64,000 nucleotides of DNA, from NCBI RefSeq assembly GCF_026210795.1, contig NC_089436.1, positions 806,001 to 870,000 of the forward strand, given 5' to 3'. This DNA is from Rhizophagus irregularis (Eukaryota > Glomeromycota > Glomeromycetes > Glomerales > Glomeraceae). The notes below the pieces were generated by a model that was not told the origin of the DNA, made no database searches, and worked only from the letters and a program-made list of their open reading frames with translations. Of the stretch, positions 48,686-60,889 are shown piece after piece (position 1 is the stretch's first letter; every line of letters starts with the position of its first letter). The translations under genes and the position numbers were made by a program.

Positions 48686-50678
48686 ATGAATTTTAAAAAG
48701 AGGTTTCGGTTTATTTCATTAATCTTATATTTAACAATTTTGGTTAAAACATCTATTGCGGTGTTTGTACCAGGTTCCTACCTAACATTACCCCAATGTA
48801 TCGCAGCCACTGAGGTGAGTGTGATCTATCCGAATTATCCCGGGTGGCGAGATGCAAAAATTGGTGAACGAATTCGGTTCGTGAATTTAAAATTTTTTTT
48901 TTTTAAAATGAGTTACAAAATTCTAAAGTAAAATTTGATTTAATTTTAAAGATTTCAACGAAGACCAGTAGTAGTTACTTATCCAATTAATACGACTCAA
49001 GTACAATGGTTAGTTCAATGCGCTAATTCATTCAAAAGAATGCCAGTTCCTAGGAACGGTGGTCACAGGTAAAATAAACCGATTAATTTTTTATTTTCTT
49101 ATTTATTTATTTATTTTTTTTATTTTGGTAACAATAATGAGGTTTTTATTTATCTTAATTTCAATAATTTTATAATTTTAGTAATATTGGATCATCTTCA
49201 ATGGATAATTCAGTAGTTATTGATATAAGCTATATGGATTCACTTGTTATAGATGCTGCGACTCAAACAGCAACTGTTGGTGGAGGAATTCGTCTTGGAC
49301 CTTTATATATTGAATTAGATAAAGCAGGATTTACTATAATTTCTGCTACACATCCAACTGTAGGTTTATCAGGAGCAATCGCTTCTGGTGGGTTTGGATT
49401 ACAATCACGTAAATATGGTGTTACAGGAGATTGGGTACTAGAAGCGGAAGTTGTAACTTCGGATGGTAGCTTATTGATCGCAAATGCTGGATCTCATTCT
49501 GATTTATTTTGGGCATTAAGAGGTGGAGGTGGTGGAAAATATGGGATTGTTACTCAATGGAAATTAAAACTTATACCTGTATGGCCTAAATTTACTGTAT
49601 TTAATATAAATTATTTTTATAACGGATTTGAAGAAGTTTTAACGAATTTTTGGAATTGGGCTTATGGTTCTATAGAGGATTTATCAGTTTCTTTTGTTTT
49701 TACAAATAATGAATTTAATATACAAGGACATTTTTTGGGGGGAGAAAAAGATTTACATGAATTAGTTGATAAAACTGGATTATTTAAATTATCAAATGCT
49801 AAAGCTGTTAAACATGATGAATGTACACATTTAGGGTCTCGTGCTTATTTCCTTGATAAAGACAAAACTTGTGATAAAATTTATCTATTGAATGTTGGAA
49901 ATTCACCATTTGGTCCAAATTATGGTGATGATCCATCACTTCTAACACTTCAAACTGCTGAGATCACTCTAGTTACTGAAGGAGTTATAGAAGGATATGG
50001 GGCCGCGCCTAAACAACAAAGGGAATATGTAAAAACAAAATCAATGTTTTTCGCTAAAGAATTATCAGTTGAAAATATTACAACTATAGTGGAAAGAGCA
50101 AAAGCTATGCCACCTGGAGCTCATGCAGAATTAACTGCCTATGGTGGTATACTGGGAACTCAACCCACTGATTTAACAGCTTTTCCTCATAGAAATGGTG
50201 TAGCTTATCATCTTTTACTTGAAGTTTCGCTTACTGGTAATGCTACTATTGATGAAATTGCTTTAAACTTTGTAAATACGTGGGAAGAAGATCTTAGACC
50301 ATTATCGAATGGCAGGAGTTATGTGGTAAATATTTGATAAATTATTAATAGTTATATTCTTTTTTTCTTTAATGATTTAATTAACTTTTTTTTAAATAGG
50401 GATATGAGGATGAAGATTTAGTAAATCCTGGATTATCTTATTTCGGTGGAAATCTTGAGACATTAAAAAACATTGACTCTATATATGATCCAAATAATAT
50501 TCTTGATTCTGGACAATCTCAACAACAAACAGAACTCCCTCTAACTAATGAAAAATGTCCATATATCGTTGGAGGAGATCCACCAGGAAGGCGAAGTAGT
50601 GGTGTTAAAATCAATGAAAACAATCTTAATTATATTACTTCAATTTTAATAACTTTTATAATTTTAATTGCATTTTAA
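48686..50678 (+). CDS. Berberine-bridge-like FAD oxidase, GPI-type tail
   Basis: Four exons (48686-48876, 48952-49068, 49182-50325, 50400-50678), 576 residues. A signal peptide covers about residues 1-25 (FISLILYLTILVKTSIA). The FAD_binding_4 domain contains PRNGGHS, whose His normally carries the covalent flavin, and then THPTVGLSGAIASGGFG; the Cys that forms the second flavin bond in bicovalent members is absent here. Later come WALRGGGGGKYGIVTQWKLK and a BBE C-terminal segment (ISYFGG-like LSYFGGNLETLKNIDSIYDP). The end has a polar spacer and a hydrophobic tail (YITSILITFIILIAF), as for GPI anchoring. Such enzymes oxidise sugars or alkaloid-like alcohols and make hydrogen peroxide; the substrate here is unknown. 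Location: cell surface, inferred. Confidence 0.88.
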
Positions 50679-52750
50679 ACCTTGTAAAACAGTTTTTTTT
50701 TGAAATAGAATTTTAGAAATTTGATTATTTACTATTTAATAAATTTATTGTGCCCATCAGAGATCTGATCTTAGAAAGAAAACATTTTAGGCGAATATTA
50801 AAGTTGGACAAATGAGAATCACTGTAATCGAATAATACACATCGAAACTTAATCATTACCCGGAAATTTTCGTACCGATTTATCAATCTTAATCACAATA
50901 CGAAAATTTAAATTGTTTGTTACCCAATTAAGGTGGCAGTACTTTTAGTTACTGTAAATATTTAGAATTCGAGATTTAAGTATAACATTATCAAAGTGAT
51001 CGAATCTAAGATAAATTTTTTTCTTATACAAATCGAGATAAATTTAAAAAGCGTAATAAAATAGATATAGTTAGATGTTCTATGTACTAAACAATCGGAA
51101 TATACCGCGAATTGCGGGATAATATATCATGTGATTTTTTCACTTCAAGTTATTCACGAAAAGTGGTTGCGTTTAGCCACCTGTCATTTTTCCAATTTTA
51201 AGGTAAGGCCGCTGTGACAAACATGTCGGAATCATATGAAATCTAAATAAATAATCGTTATATTAAAATTATACCCGATATATATGTGTTCTCTCAATAT
51301 AGTGGGATTGTGGGAAAGATAAATTTTATCTGTTATATCGAATTTTTTAATATACAGAACATCATATATCGAATATCGATATGATTGCATATAAACTTTA
51401 TTTGTAATTTTCCGATTTTTATTGAAAAAAGATTTCTTAAATTTTATTATATAAAGCGATTATTTCACATTTTATATTATATATATGCTAATGTGATACC
51501 TTGCGGCGGACTATGAGAAAATATTAAGTACAAACATATGACATGATTTCTTGTATCAATTCCAATGGCGCAAAAGGAAGTTGACTATGACTTGATTACT
51601 TGAAGTATATGCAAAGATCACGTGATTTAGATATTCACTTTTCGGTTTCTTAAGATCATGTCCTCTAAAGCAAAAGCGTGTGAGATCTTTTCGTACATTA
51701 ATCTAATGCTTTGTTGAACTTTAATAATTAACGCCTTTACCTCACGGTGAGACTTCCTAAAAGCACATGAAGAATATTATAGTATCCCTAAAGTTATGTA
51801 AAAATGTATGTATGCTGTAGTAGTACAAAAAGCACACTATGGTATTTCTAAAAAAATAAAACAATTTTTTCGCGCGTTCCGTTCCGATGTTACAACATTT
51901 ATAAGAGTTTTAAATCAAATTTTTAATTTGGTAAGTCAAAAAAAAAGGTTCATACCTTCGAAAAATAAAACACAGCATACTGTACACAAAATTATTAAGT
52001 TATCAATCTCACAATCTTTTTAATTTTTAATCGAAAGAACGATATTAATTACCTTAATGAATGATTTCTTTAAGAGCACAAAAATAAACAATGATAAATA
52101 AAGAACCAAATAAAATATAACTATGGTATAGTATTATGACACAGAATGAACTTACCTAAAAAAAATTGTCTGATTAAATTGATAATTTACGTTCGATAAG
52201 GCGAGTTAATACTTGAATGAAATTTTAATTGGACATTTTAATTATAATAAAGAGAAAAAGAAAATACATGAATGGTCACGTAATACATTTGATTGTCTAT
52301 TATGATTTGTATTATTACTTTGTGTCTTTTTAACCTAACTGTATTTTACATTTTTTATTGAATATTCTAAATATAGCAACCTGCAATTGTTATCCCATCA
52401 ATGGTCGACTTCATTATGATGTGCAAAACTTATTTCCAAATTTATTCAATTAATCTCCGATGTTTACTTTAATGTGATAAAAAAAAATGTGATATAATTT
52501 TTTTTTTTTAGATTCACTTGGCGTAAATGTCTAAATGATGATGTTGTTAATAGTAATTTCATATAAATGGTTAGATATCATAGTGTGTTTAATTTTGGGT
52601 CGAATTTTATTTATGTAGTGGGAATTTTCTAAAAAGAAATTTGATTCTAATTTGATTCTTGAGAGATTTTTTTAATCATTTTTAATTCATGAGAAAATTA
52701 GTCCTAATTTGTATAAGTAATTCTGTCATTTATTTTTTATAAAGAAATAT

Positions 52751-52786
<36 letters not shown>

Positions 52787-52814
52787 TAATAATACCAACT
52801 AAATGTAATACAAA

Positions 52815-52846
<32 letters not shown>

Positions 52847-52893
52847 GAAATTTTTTTTTTTATGTCCCATAAATTTTTATATAAAATTTTATC
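50679..52893. other. Long intergenic region
   Basis: 2.2 kb without a convincing gene. An ORF at 51808-52023 (+) is basic but unsupported. Microsatellites near the 3' end are listed. Possible promoter elements for neighbours could not be identified. Confidence 0.45.
52752..52845. repeat. Microsatellites (TA)n and (AAAT)n
   Basis: About 16 TA repeats at 52752-52783 and about nine AAAT repeats at 52811-52845, both just downstream of the DNase I-like gene, which ends at 52894. Confidence 0.95.
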
Positions 52894-54476
52894 CTATACT
52901 TTCAATTTCAACTCAAATTCAATAGGATAATGATCGGTAACACGTTTAGCGGCTTTTTTAACTGTTTCATTATCAGTCTTTCCATTTAACCAACCATCAT
53001 CAAATCTCCATACTTTAGTATTACCAATCCATCTACGTTCATTGGCAGCTTCAAAGATAAATCGATCATAAGCTGTGTCAGGTCCATCAGCCACTGTCGT
53101 ATCCATATTATCTTGAATTCCCCATCTTAAATTATTTTTCTTTAAAATAGTGTCAAGTTCTGCACGTTGAGATTTATTTACATAAGAACCTGCAGCATTA
53201 AGATCACCCATCATTATAATGGGCTCATTAGTGTCTGCACCTGAAGGAGCTAATTCTTCGGAAAAATCTCGTGTAGAGACATGAGAATAACCTCCACAAC
53301 AACAACAAAAGATACGTTGTAAAAATGAAATGAATGTATTTGGTTCCTTTGGTCCTGTCTCTTTATCTAATTGCCTTTTTTCTTGTACATTATCCCGTTG
53401 TAATTTCTTTCTAACATCCATATAAACTGTATTAACTAACGTATTAATTTCTTCAAACGCATTATCCGGTCGAGTATGGCAACCAACAAGTGTAATTCTA
53501 ACATTTTTTCTTTCTAAATGTTGAAATCTGGCAACATAAGGTTCTCTTATAAATTTATCTCCCAATTTATCATCATCATCGATAACATAATCCTCCAAAA
53601 CTTTCCATTCATTACTTCGATACAAGAAAACGTATCTTTCTTGATAAGTAGATCGTCCAATAGGATGACTAGCCACGTAAGCATATGGCGTGGCTGGTGT
53701 AGATACTTCATTAACAAGTTCTTGAATAATATCTTCATTTGCACGAATTTCTTGACATAATATAATACCATAATGTCGTAAAATATCAGCAATAATTCTC
53801 ATAATAATCTTATTAGAAGATTTTTTAGTTCCGAAAGCTTGAATATTAAGAGAACCGATCATGGAAATATTTTTATTAAAAACTTGAGGTCTTGAATGAG
53901 AAGGGAGAGGAAAACCTGACAATAAATCATCATATTCAGATGATCCACCGATATCTCCTTCGGTATTTGTAATATTACCACTAATCTTTTTATTAGGAGA
54001 TTTAATTACAGGAGGTGATAATTTTCCTTGATCCAAAATTTCATCTTTCTTATCTTTTAACTTTTGAGCAACTTTTTTGGTCTTATCTTTTACTATAAAT
54101 TTTTGAATTTTGAATTAAAGATATTAACGATTTTTAATGAAATTCAAAAAAAAAGTGACTTACGTGTACTTTTTTCTTTATCATCATCATCATCATCATC
54201 AGGCTTCTTTTCTTTTGTTGATTTTTTCTTTTTTTTACCTTTTTGTGAAGAAGATTGTTCTGCGGTATCATCAATATATTCTTCACTTTCCGAATCGGAA
54301 GGTTTATATTTATCAATAACCTTTTTATTTGTTTTTTTTGTTTTCGTAGATTTTTTTGATTTTTTTTTTGGTTCGGTTCCAGTTTCTTCTAATTCTTCTT
54401 CTTCTGATTCATCATCTTCTTCTACTTCCTCAGACGATGGTTCATATTCTGAATCTTTATCACGTTTTGGAGGCAT
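52894..54476 (-). CDS. DNase I-family endonuclease, no signal peptide
   Basis: Two exons (54476-54164, 54092-52894), 503 residues. The N-terminal 170 residues are highly charged: acidic Ser/Glu stretches, then Lys runs (KKKSKKSTKTKKTNKK, KGKKKKKSTKEKK) that look like nuclear localisation signals. The catalytic domain closely follows DNase I: SLNIQAFGTKKSSNK; ILCQEIR (Glu); YAYVASHPIGRSTYQERYVF; GCHTRPDNAFEEIN (His); MGDLNAAGSYV (Asp, Asn); DTTVADGPDTAYDRFIFE; and TDHYPIEFELK (Asp-His). Thus all expected active-site positions are kept. An insertion of about 50 residues with a CCCCGG motif lies between the first His and MGDLNA. DNase I proteins are usually secreted, so this one is probably nuclear or cytosolic. 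The Cys cluster might be lipidated or bind metal; that is a guess. Confidence 0.88.
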
Positions 54477-55823
54477 GATTATATTTTTTTCAAATTCGTT
54501 AAATAATTTCGATTAAAAAAAAATAATAATAATAATTTTTTTTCGATCAAAGGGATGGAGGAAGAAAAATATGAATTCGAATTACTGAAATCAACAAAGA
54601 TGATTTTTATATATGACATATATGACGTGTAAAAAATGACTGTAACCAAATTTTTGTAACAAATCATTTAATTTAAGAATAGTGATGTTACCCAAATAAG
54701 CGCCTAGCCACAGTTTAAATTTTTTTACGCTTAGCCCAATTAAATTCCCGCTCATAAGCCAATACTAAGCCCACTGGCTATATTATTAATAAAATACGGG
54801 AAATCCCATTTTTAACATAAAAAAATTTTTTTTTTAAAAAAAAAAATAATAATAAAAATAGTGACCCAAAAATGTCCTACGAATCATATTACATCAGAAC
54901 AAGCAAATTTTGATATAATTAATATAATTATAAACATATATGTATATATATATATATATTGTTGATCATTGGTTTAGCCGTTAATGACAAAAAAAATTTT
55001 ATCTTTGCCAAGAGAAGTAAAAAGAAGTGATTAGTGATTAAATGATTAAATATAGACAATGTCTTCATTATTATTGATAACGCAATATATTCTCACTATT
55101 CCACAAAATCGTTAGACTCTAAAAGGGAATATTTCAATTAAAAATAAAAAGAAAAAAAGTTACACGTGAAAAAAAAACCCTTATCATTAAGCTTTGAGCA
55201 TGAATGAATAAAAATATAAAAATAATAACAAAATCGGACTATGGAATTCCTCTTCTTTTATTTTTATAGATGCATTCATTGTTGATCATTGTTTGCTTAT
55301 TGGATGAGAACTTTAGCCATTTGGTGTCTCATTTGTGCCTCTCAATTTTTTTTTTGATTTTTGATTTTTTTTTTAAAAAAAAAATATAAAAAATATAAAA
55401 TAACTGATAATATAAAATAAAATAAAAATAAAATAAAATGAAAATCAAAATTCCCGAACTTTCGAGTGTAGATTAACTTAGTGTAAAAAATTATGCAAAG
55501 TAACCCTAAAACTTTCGCAAGTACCACCATTATTCAAATTTATTCATGTTTATAATAAAAGATAATCAAATATTGTGGCATAGCGAATATGAAATTACCA
55601 AAATTATGATGTAATTATGCAAATCCTTTCGTTGTTATAAGTAATATAAATTTAATCTAAACTTAAAATAAATAAGCGGGGAAAAAAATTCCAAATAATC
55701 ACATTAATACATATAATATTTATAGTATTCACAATTATTTTGACAAACACGTTTTTAAAAAAAAAGTTATATAAAGGGTCAATCCAAATTATTTCAAAAA
55801 GAATTTCCTTCATCAAACTAAAA
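54477..55823. other. Intergenic region
   Basis: Bidirectional upstream region of the DNase I-like gene (minus) and the TLDc gene (plus). A (TA)n run at about 54946-54960 and several poly-A/T tracts. No gene. Confidence 0.5.
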
Positions 55824-57521
55824 ATGGGAAATAAAAATTCAGCTTCTCAATATCAAATTGAAAAAATTAGAATCATGCATACTACTTCACATAAAAATCA
55901 TAGTAATAAAATCAACAACAACAATAATAATTATTATTATAATAATAATAATAATAACATACTGATTTCAAATACACAATTAAAATATCTTTTTTTACAA
56001 CAAAATGAAAATTCCTTAAACGATCGCAATTTAAAACATAACGGGACTTCTATATCAACTTTAAATAATTATCCTTCCCAAGATTTACCTTATCCTCCAT
56101 TTGAAAATTGTAATATAAATCATTCAAATTCTTCCTCTTCATCATCATCTCCAATTCTCGATAGTCCCGAATGGGATTCTTCTTCTTCAACTTTAAATAA
56201 TTTAAAGAATTTTCCCTCTTCTAATAATATGGATTCTACAAATTTACAATCAACTTCCACATTGATCACCTCTTATGAAAAAAGTTTACCACCTACTCCA
56301 CCAATTTCATCTGATGATAATTCAGGACAAGTTGGTGATCATTTTCCTACTATTGGTCATATCACTAATACTTTCATCGTAGATGAACCTGATGATATTT
56401 CAGATACGACCATAAGAACTTCCAATCCCCCTTCTTTATTTCCAAGAGAACATGATAATAATTCCGATGAAACTGCCACATTAAACCCATCATTATTATT
56501 TAATTCAAATGAATTTTATTCTTTACCTGAAGTTCATGTAATTTCTTTATTACAAAGAGATGATATTGAAATTAGTGAAATTGAAATATGGAATCAATTA
56601 ATTGCTTGGGGAATTAAAAATACTTTCCAACTTTCAAATAAAAATTTTCTAGAATGGAATGATCAAGATTTTGATGCTTTAAAGAATACATTAAAACATT
56701 GTATTGATTGGATAAGATTTTATCAAATTAAACCACAAGAATTTGCGGAATATGTTTGGCCATATAAAAAAATTCTTCCTCAATCAATAATTGGTAATTT
56801 CTTACGAGAACAAATCACTGGTCACGCTCCTATTATGGAGACTAATATAAACCCACCAAGAATTCCTTCTAGTGATATAGATTCTATCATAATGACTGGT
56901 AGACATGCTACCATAATATCTAATTGGACTTTAAGAGAAACTTTTTGTGGGAAATGTCTTTTTAATTTTAACTTGATTTATCGTGCAAGTACTGATGGTC
57001 TTTCTTCAAAAATATTTCATGAAAAATGTGATGATAAAGGTCCAACAATTCTTGTAATTAAATTATCTAATTCAAAAGAAATTATTGGTGTTTATAATCC
57101 TTTACCTTATCAAAAATCAAAAATAACTTTAAAAAGAAGAAGTTTAATGTATAATAATAATAATCAATCAAAAAGAAAGTCAAATAGTTATGATCCTTAT
57201 ATAAATGTAAAAGAAGCAAAAAAAGATACTTTCCTTTTCTCTTTTCAAACTCGTTATTATCCTGAAGAATCTGCTATAATTAGTCGTATAATACCAAGTT
57301 ATTCAAGTGAAGCCATTACAAAAAATTCAAATAATAATCTTTGTTTTGGTTTAGGTCCTGATTTACGAATTAATTTAGATAATGATGAAAAATTTGGTGA
57401 AGTTCTTCCTTATTCTTTTCAAAATCCCATTTTAAATTTTGATGGCCGTTTTGAATTTGAAGAAATTGAAGTTTTTCAAGTTTTAAGAAAGGTGGAATAT
57501 CGAGAAGGGCGTTATTATTAA
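55824..57521 (+). CDS. BACK-TLDc protein with predicted N-myristoylation
   Basis: A single-exon ORF, 565 residues from the ATG at 55824; the longer frame begins with TTG and was rejected. It starts MGNKNSASQ, matching the MGxxxS/T myristoylation pattern, so membrane attachment is likely. Residues 10-240 are low-complexity (Asn and Tyr/Asn runs, Ser runs) with no BTB domain. A BACK-like part then runs through VHVISLLQRDDIEISEIEIW, WNQLIAWGIK and IDWIRFYQIKPQEF. The TLDc domain follows (ATIISNWTLRETF, GPTILVIKLSNSKEIIGVYN, DTFLFSFQTRYY, LCFGLGPDLRIN, FEFEEIEVFQVL). The family is the same as the BTB genes at 41648 and 60890, but here a disordered myristoylated leader replaces the BTB domain. Confidence 0.82.
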   Translation: MGNKNSASQYQIEKIRIMHTTSHKNHSNKINNNNNNYYYNNNNNNILISNTQLKYLFLQQNENSLNDRNLKHNGTSISTLNNYPSQDLPYPPFENCNINHSNSSSSSSSPILDSPEWDSSSSTLNNLKNFPSSNNMDSTNLQSTSTLITSYEKSLPPTPPISSDDNSGQVGDHFPTIGHITNTFIVDEPDDISDTTIRTSNPPSLFPREHDNNSDETATLNPSLLFNSNEFYSLPEVHVISLLQRDDIEISEIEIWNQLIAWGIKNTFQLSNKNFLEWNDQDFDALKNTLKHCIDWIRFYQIKPQEFAEYVWPYKKILPQSIIGNFLREQITGHAPIMETNINPPRIPSSDIDSIIMTGRHATIISNWTLRETFCGKCLFNFNLIYRASTDGLSSKIFHEKCDDKGPTILVIKLSNSKEIIGVYNPLPYQKSKITLKRRSLMYNNNNQSKRKSNSYDPYINVKEAKKDTFLFSFQTRYYPEESAIISRIIPSYSSEAITKNSNNNLCFGLGPDLRINLDNDEKFGEVLPYSFQNPILNFDGRFEFEEIEVFQVLRKVEYREGRYY

Positions 57522-58413
57522 TATAAACTAGATAATAGATACAATTAAAAAGTTATCATAATAAAATCATTTCAATAATTTCAATAGTAATATGTTCTAA
57601 GCGAAACTTATTATTAAGTGTTAGGTATCACAGGTCGATTACTTGACTATCTATTGATCGGATTTTATACTATTTTGTTATTCTTCCCCGCAAAAGTTTG
57701 ACTTGATAAAAAAGTGACATACCAGTCATTTAATTATACTACAAATATTTATAATATATCATACATGCCAATATAAATATGTATATATTAATTTTTTTTT
57801 ACATGCCGTAATTGCCGAAGAAAAGCCACATATTAATTATTAGATAGTTGAAACTTTGAAACTAAAACTACTAATCCTCCATAATATTTTCCGAGCTTAA
57901 CAAAGTTAGCGATTTTTTGTAGTTTCAAATGTTTATTAAAAAAATCGATTTTCTTAAATTAAGCGTTTTTTTTATTTAGCGTTTTTTATTTTAGGAAATT
58001 TCATAGTGCATGATTACATAATGTGATGTTCGTTAGTCACATGTTCTTTGAAGGTCCCCGGTCACAGCCTTGCAGCCTTGCAGCCTTGGCAGTTGAGACT
58101 TCGTTACACATTAAAAAGCTCGTAACCAAAGAGAGAGAATGTGAAACGTTGCAATGTCTTATTAGGATTACCTTTATCATTTTGCCTAAAATATCATTCA
58201 TTATATAATATATATCGCAAAAATACGATAAGTCGATAAACTCTCTTTGACTCACAAGTCTTAGTCTTACAATCTTAGAGTTTGATGCAGTGTAACTTAT
58301 TTCTTGTCTATTAATAAAAAATATAATGATCTTCATCATTTCTTTTCCTTTTGAAAATTTCTTTCAGAAAAAAAAAAAAGAAATAAAATATTATATAATT
58401 TAAATTAATTAAT
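57522..58413. other. Intergenic region
   Basis: No gene. Three tandem cagccttg words near 58066-58090 lie in a short G+C-richer stretch; overlapping ORFs on both strands there are unsupported. Confidence 0.45.
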
Positions 58414-59648
58414 ATGTCGGATATTATTAATACAATTAATAATAATAATTTTAATACAGAAAATAAATTAAAGAATTTAGAAAACGTATTTCCTGATCCT
58501 ACCGAAGATGTATTTTGGCAAAAAGTTTCAAATGTTATAAACGAGATTGATGAGGATCCAACGAATGATGTAAGTACAATAAATAGTTAAATTATCGAAT
58601 TAAATGGTTAATAATTGATATATTTGAATTTTTAATATTAAAAAAAGTTCAGATAATTAATAATTAATAATCTTAATTATTTTAGGTTGATGCTATATGG
58701 AATCCTCATAAAAAAGAATTAGATAATCAAAAACAGAATGATCAAGAAAATAATAATTTTGTTATAGCACCACCACCTCATCATCCTGTTACTAATAATT
58801 ATACTAGACATTCACGTAAAAGTAGTAGAGTTTCATGGGGATTACAAACTGATTCAGAACGTCATATTGAATTATTGGGTGCGTATTTTTAAAAAAATAA
58901 AAATCTTATTGAATTATTTATTTATTTAAATGATTAAATTAAATTTTTTTTTTTTTTAGAGACAAAATTGAATGAAGTTATTTCAGGTCATAAAAGAACT
59001 CATACAAGATCTTCCACAATGGATTTTGATGGCACACCATTATCAACTTTAGGATATTATCCGGAGGAAGAGATTGGATCAGGAACAGTTTTTGAAGATG
59101 AGGAAGATAATTATTTACATGCTGATAATCATAATCCGCAAGAATCAGATGAAGGATTATGGTTATTATGGAAAAATCAATCAATCAGTGATTTTCAAGG
59201 TGATGAACAACATAATAATACCTCCACAACAATAAATCAATCATGGTATTTGCCTTTATTATCAAGATCCAATAACAACAATGATGATTATGATAACAAC
59301 AATAATGATAACAATAATAATAATTTACCCAGATTAACAAGAATGAGAAGTGAAAATTATGTTGCTAATTATCGTGATGTTCCAAATGAATTTCCATTTT
59401 ATGATGAAGATGAAGAAGATGGATATGATTTAAATGATGAAATATTATTAAGTAGAGCTAAAAGAAAGAAAGAAAAAGAGTATTTAAAATTTAATGCAAG
59501 AAGTTATGAGTGTTGTGGTTGTAATACTACAAATGGTTTATGTGCTGGATTGTGGGGAAGTTGGTGCTGTAATTGGGTTTGTTTACCTACTATTTTATAC
59601 ATAAGAGAAAAATGCTGTTGTGGTGTTTGCGGTTTAGAAGATGATTAA
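58414..59648 (+). CDS. Acidic protein with Cys-rich C-terminus, unknown
   Basis: Three exons (58414-58569, 58686-58878, 58960-59648) close in phase to 345 residues. The start ATG reads MSDIINTINNNN. The body is acidic and Asn-rich (EDEEDNYLHADNHNPQ, DDYDNNNNDNNNNN) with HSRKSSRVSWGLQ and HTRSSTMDFDGTPLSTLGYY near the middle, which suit phosphorylation. The last 50 residues are Cys-rich: SYECCGCNTTNGLCAGLWG, then SWCCNWVCLPTILYIREKCC and CGVCGLEDD, with at least twelve Cys. The spacing suggests metal binding, palmitoylation or a small cystine-rich module. No family recognised. Good splice sites and codon structure support a real gene. Confidence 0.72.
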
Positions 59649-60216
59649 ATGGTAACAATAAATTTCATTTTTATATATGTATGTATGTATTTACAAATAG
59701 AGTTGTCTCATAAAACGTAATTAATGGAGTATGGATCATATAACAACTTTTAGTATTAATGAACTATATACGAAAAAAAAAAAATGTATTTAAATAATTT
59801 TAATAATTTAAAAGACCTTACAGTAAACGGTTAAACATTTTAATGATATTATATATTTTAAAAACTAGATAAAACCGGTTCGATTAGAATTTGATGATGG
59901 AATTCCTTTCTGCTATTTTACGTATGATTGATTGCATTTAAATTATACACTTACAATATTAAATCTCGTAATTCGTAAATAGTGAAATTCCTTTGATAAG
60001 TGAAAATTTCATGTGATCATTATGATCACTTTTGTGTTTAAATTTATCAATTATTGCATCATATAACTAGGAATATATACGTATATGTATACTTGTTACC
60101 AATGGCAATATCATAAGAACGCTGCGCCTATTAAATACTTAAAATATTTAACTTCCTAAACAAGAATTTATTTTATTATGAAATAATGCACATTTTGGAT
60201 AGTATCATACGTATTT
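59649..60216. other. Intergenic region
   Basis: No gene. A short inverted pair, atgtgatcattatgatcact, lies near 60010. Upstream of the tRNA no clear external signal is needed, since A and B boxes are internal. Confidence 0.45.
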
Positions 60217-60288
60217 GGGGATTTAGCTCAGTGGTAGAGCAATCGACTGCAGATCGATAGGTCACTGGTTCAAATCCGGTAGTCCCCT
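60217..60288 (+). tRNA. trnC-GCA: tRNA-Cys (GCA)
   Basis: A 72-base cloverleaf: acceptor ggggatt pairs with agtcccc with one G-T pair; D arm tagctcagtggtagagca; anticodon arm atcga-ctgcaga-tcgat with anticodon GCA; T arm ccggatttgaaccag-type (ctggttcaaatccggt). Discriminator base T. No intron and no encoded CCA, as usual for a nuclear tRNA. A poly-T run about 20 bases downstream can terminate Pol III. Confidence 0.95.
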
Positions 60289-60422
60289 CAAAGGTTCCAC
60301 TTTCCTCAAGTTTTTCTTTTTTTATAATTTTGCGTAAGCACGTGATTCGATAAATAAATGAATCGAGCGCTGATTATCTTTTTTTAAACCCTTTTTTTTT
60401 ATCAAAACTTTTTTTTTTAATA

Positions 60423-60855
60423 ATGGTGGTTCGAATTAGATTAGCACGACATGGAATAAAAATAAGAAATCGACCATTTTATAATATAGTTGTAGCAAAT
60501 GCAAAAACACCAAGAGACGGTAAACATATAGAAAAAGTGGGATTGTATGATCCAATTCCAAACGAACTTGGAATTAAAAATGTTGAATTAAATACCGACA
60601 GAATTAAATATTGGTTAAATGTTGGTGCATGGCCGAGCGATACTGTTGCAAGACTCTTATCAAAGGTAAGAAATATATTTTTTTGATTATTATTTTTTTA
60701 TTTTCTCTTCCTTTATTTTTCTTTTTATGTTTGCTTAGGCTGGTATTATGCCTACTTTACCTAAAGATGTAAATAAACCGAAGAATAAAAAATCAAAGTT
60801 ATCCGTGAATCCAAATAATAAAATGAAAGATATATCATCTGAACAAAATTCATAA
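60423..60855 (+). CDS. MRPS16: Mitochondrial ribosomal protein bS16m
   Basis: Two exons (60423-60665, 60739-60855), 119 residues. The N-terminus MVVRIRLARHGIKIRNRPFY follows the S16 family (VxIRLxRxGxKxxPFYxIVV), then TPRDGKHIEKVGLYDPIP and RIKYWLNVGAWPSDTVARLL. The Lys/Asn-rich end (PKNKKSKLSVNPNNK) is extra to the bacterial protein. Small-subunit component of the mitochondrial ribosome, although no obvious cleaved presequence precedes the fold, as is common for this protein. It lies 135 bases after the tRNA and is convergent with the next gene, 34 bases apart. Confidence 0.95.
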
Positions 60856-60889
60856 AGGCACGTTATGATTTATACTATTTTTAGTTTTT

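Noticed and set aside
54064-54516. Plus-strand Ser-rich ORF
   Set aside because: It lies antisense to exon 1 of the DNase I-like gene; the Ser runs are the complement of the Glu/Asp/Lys codons there.
58023-58339. Overlapping ORFs on both strands in a G+C-richer patch
   Set aside because: Mutually antisense, no family features, no splice or start evidence.
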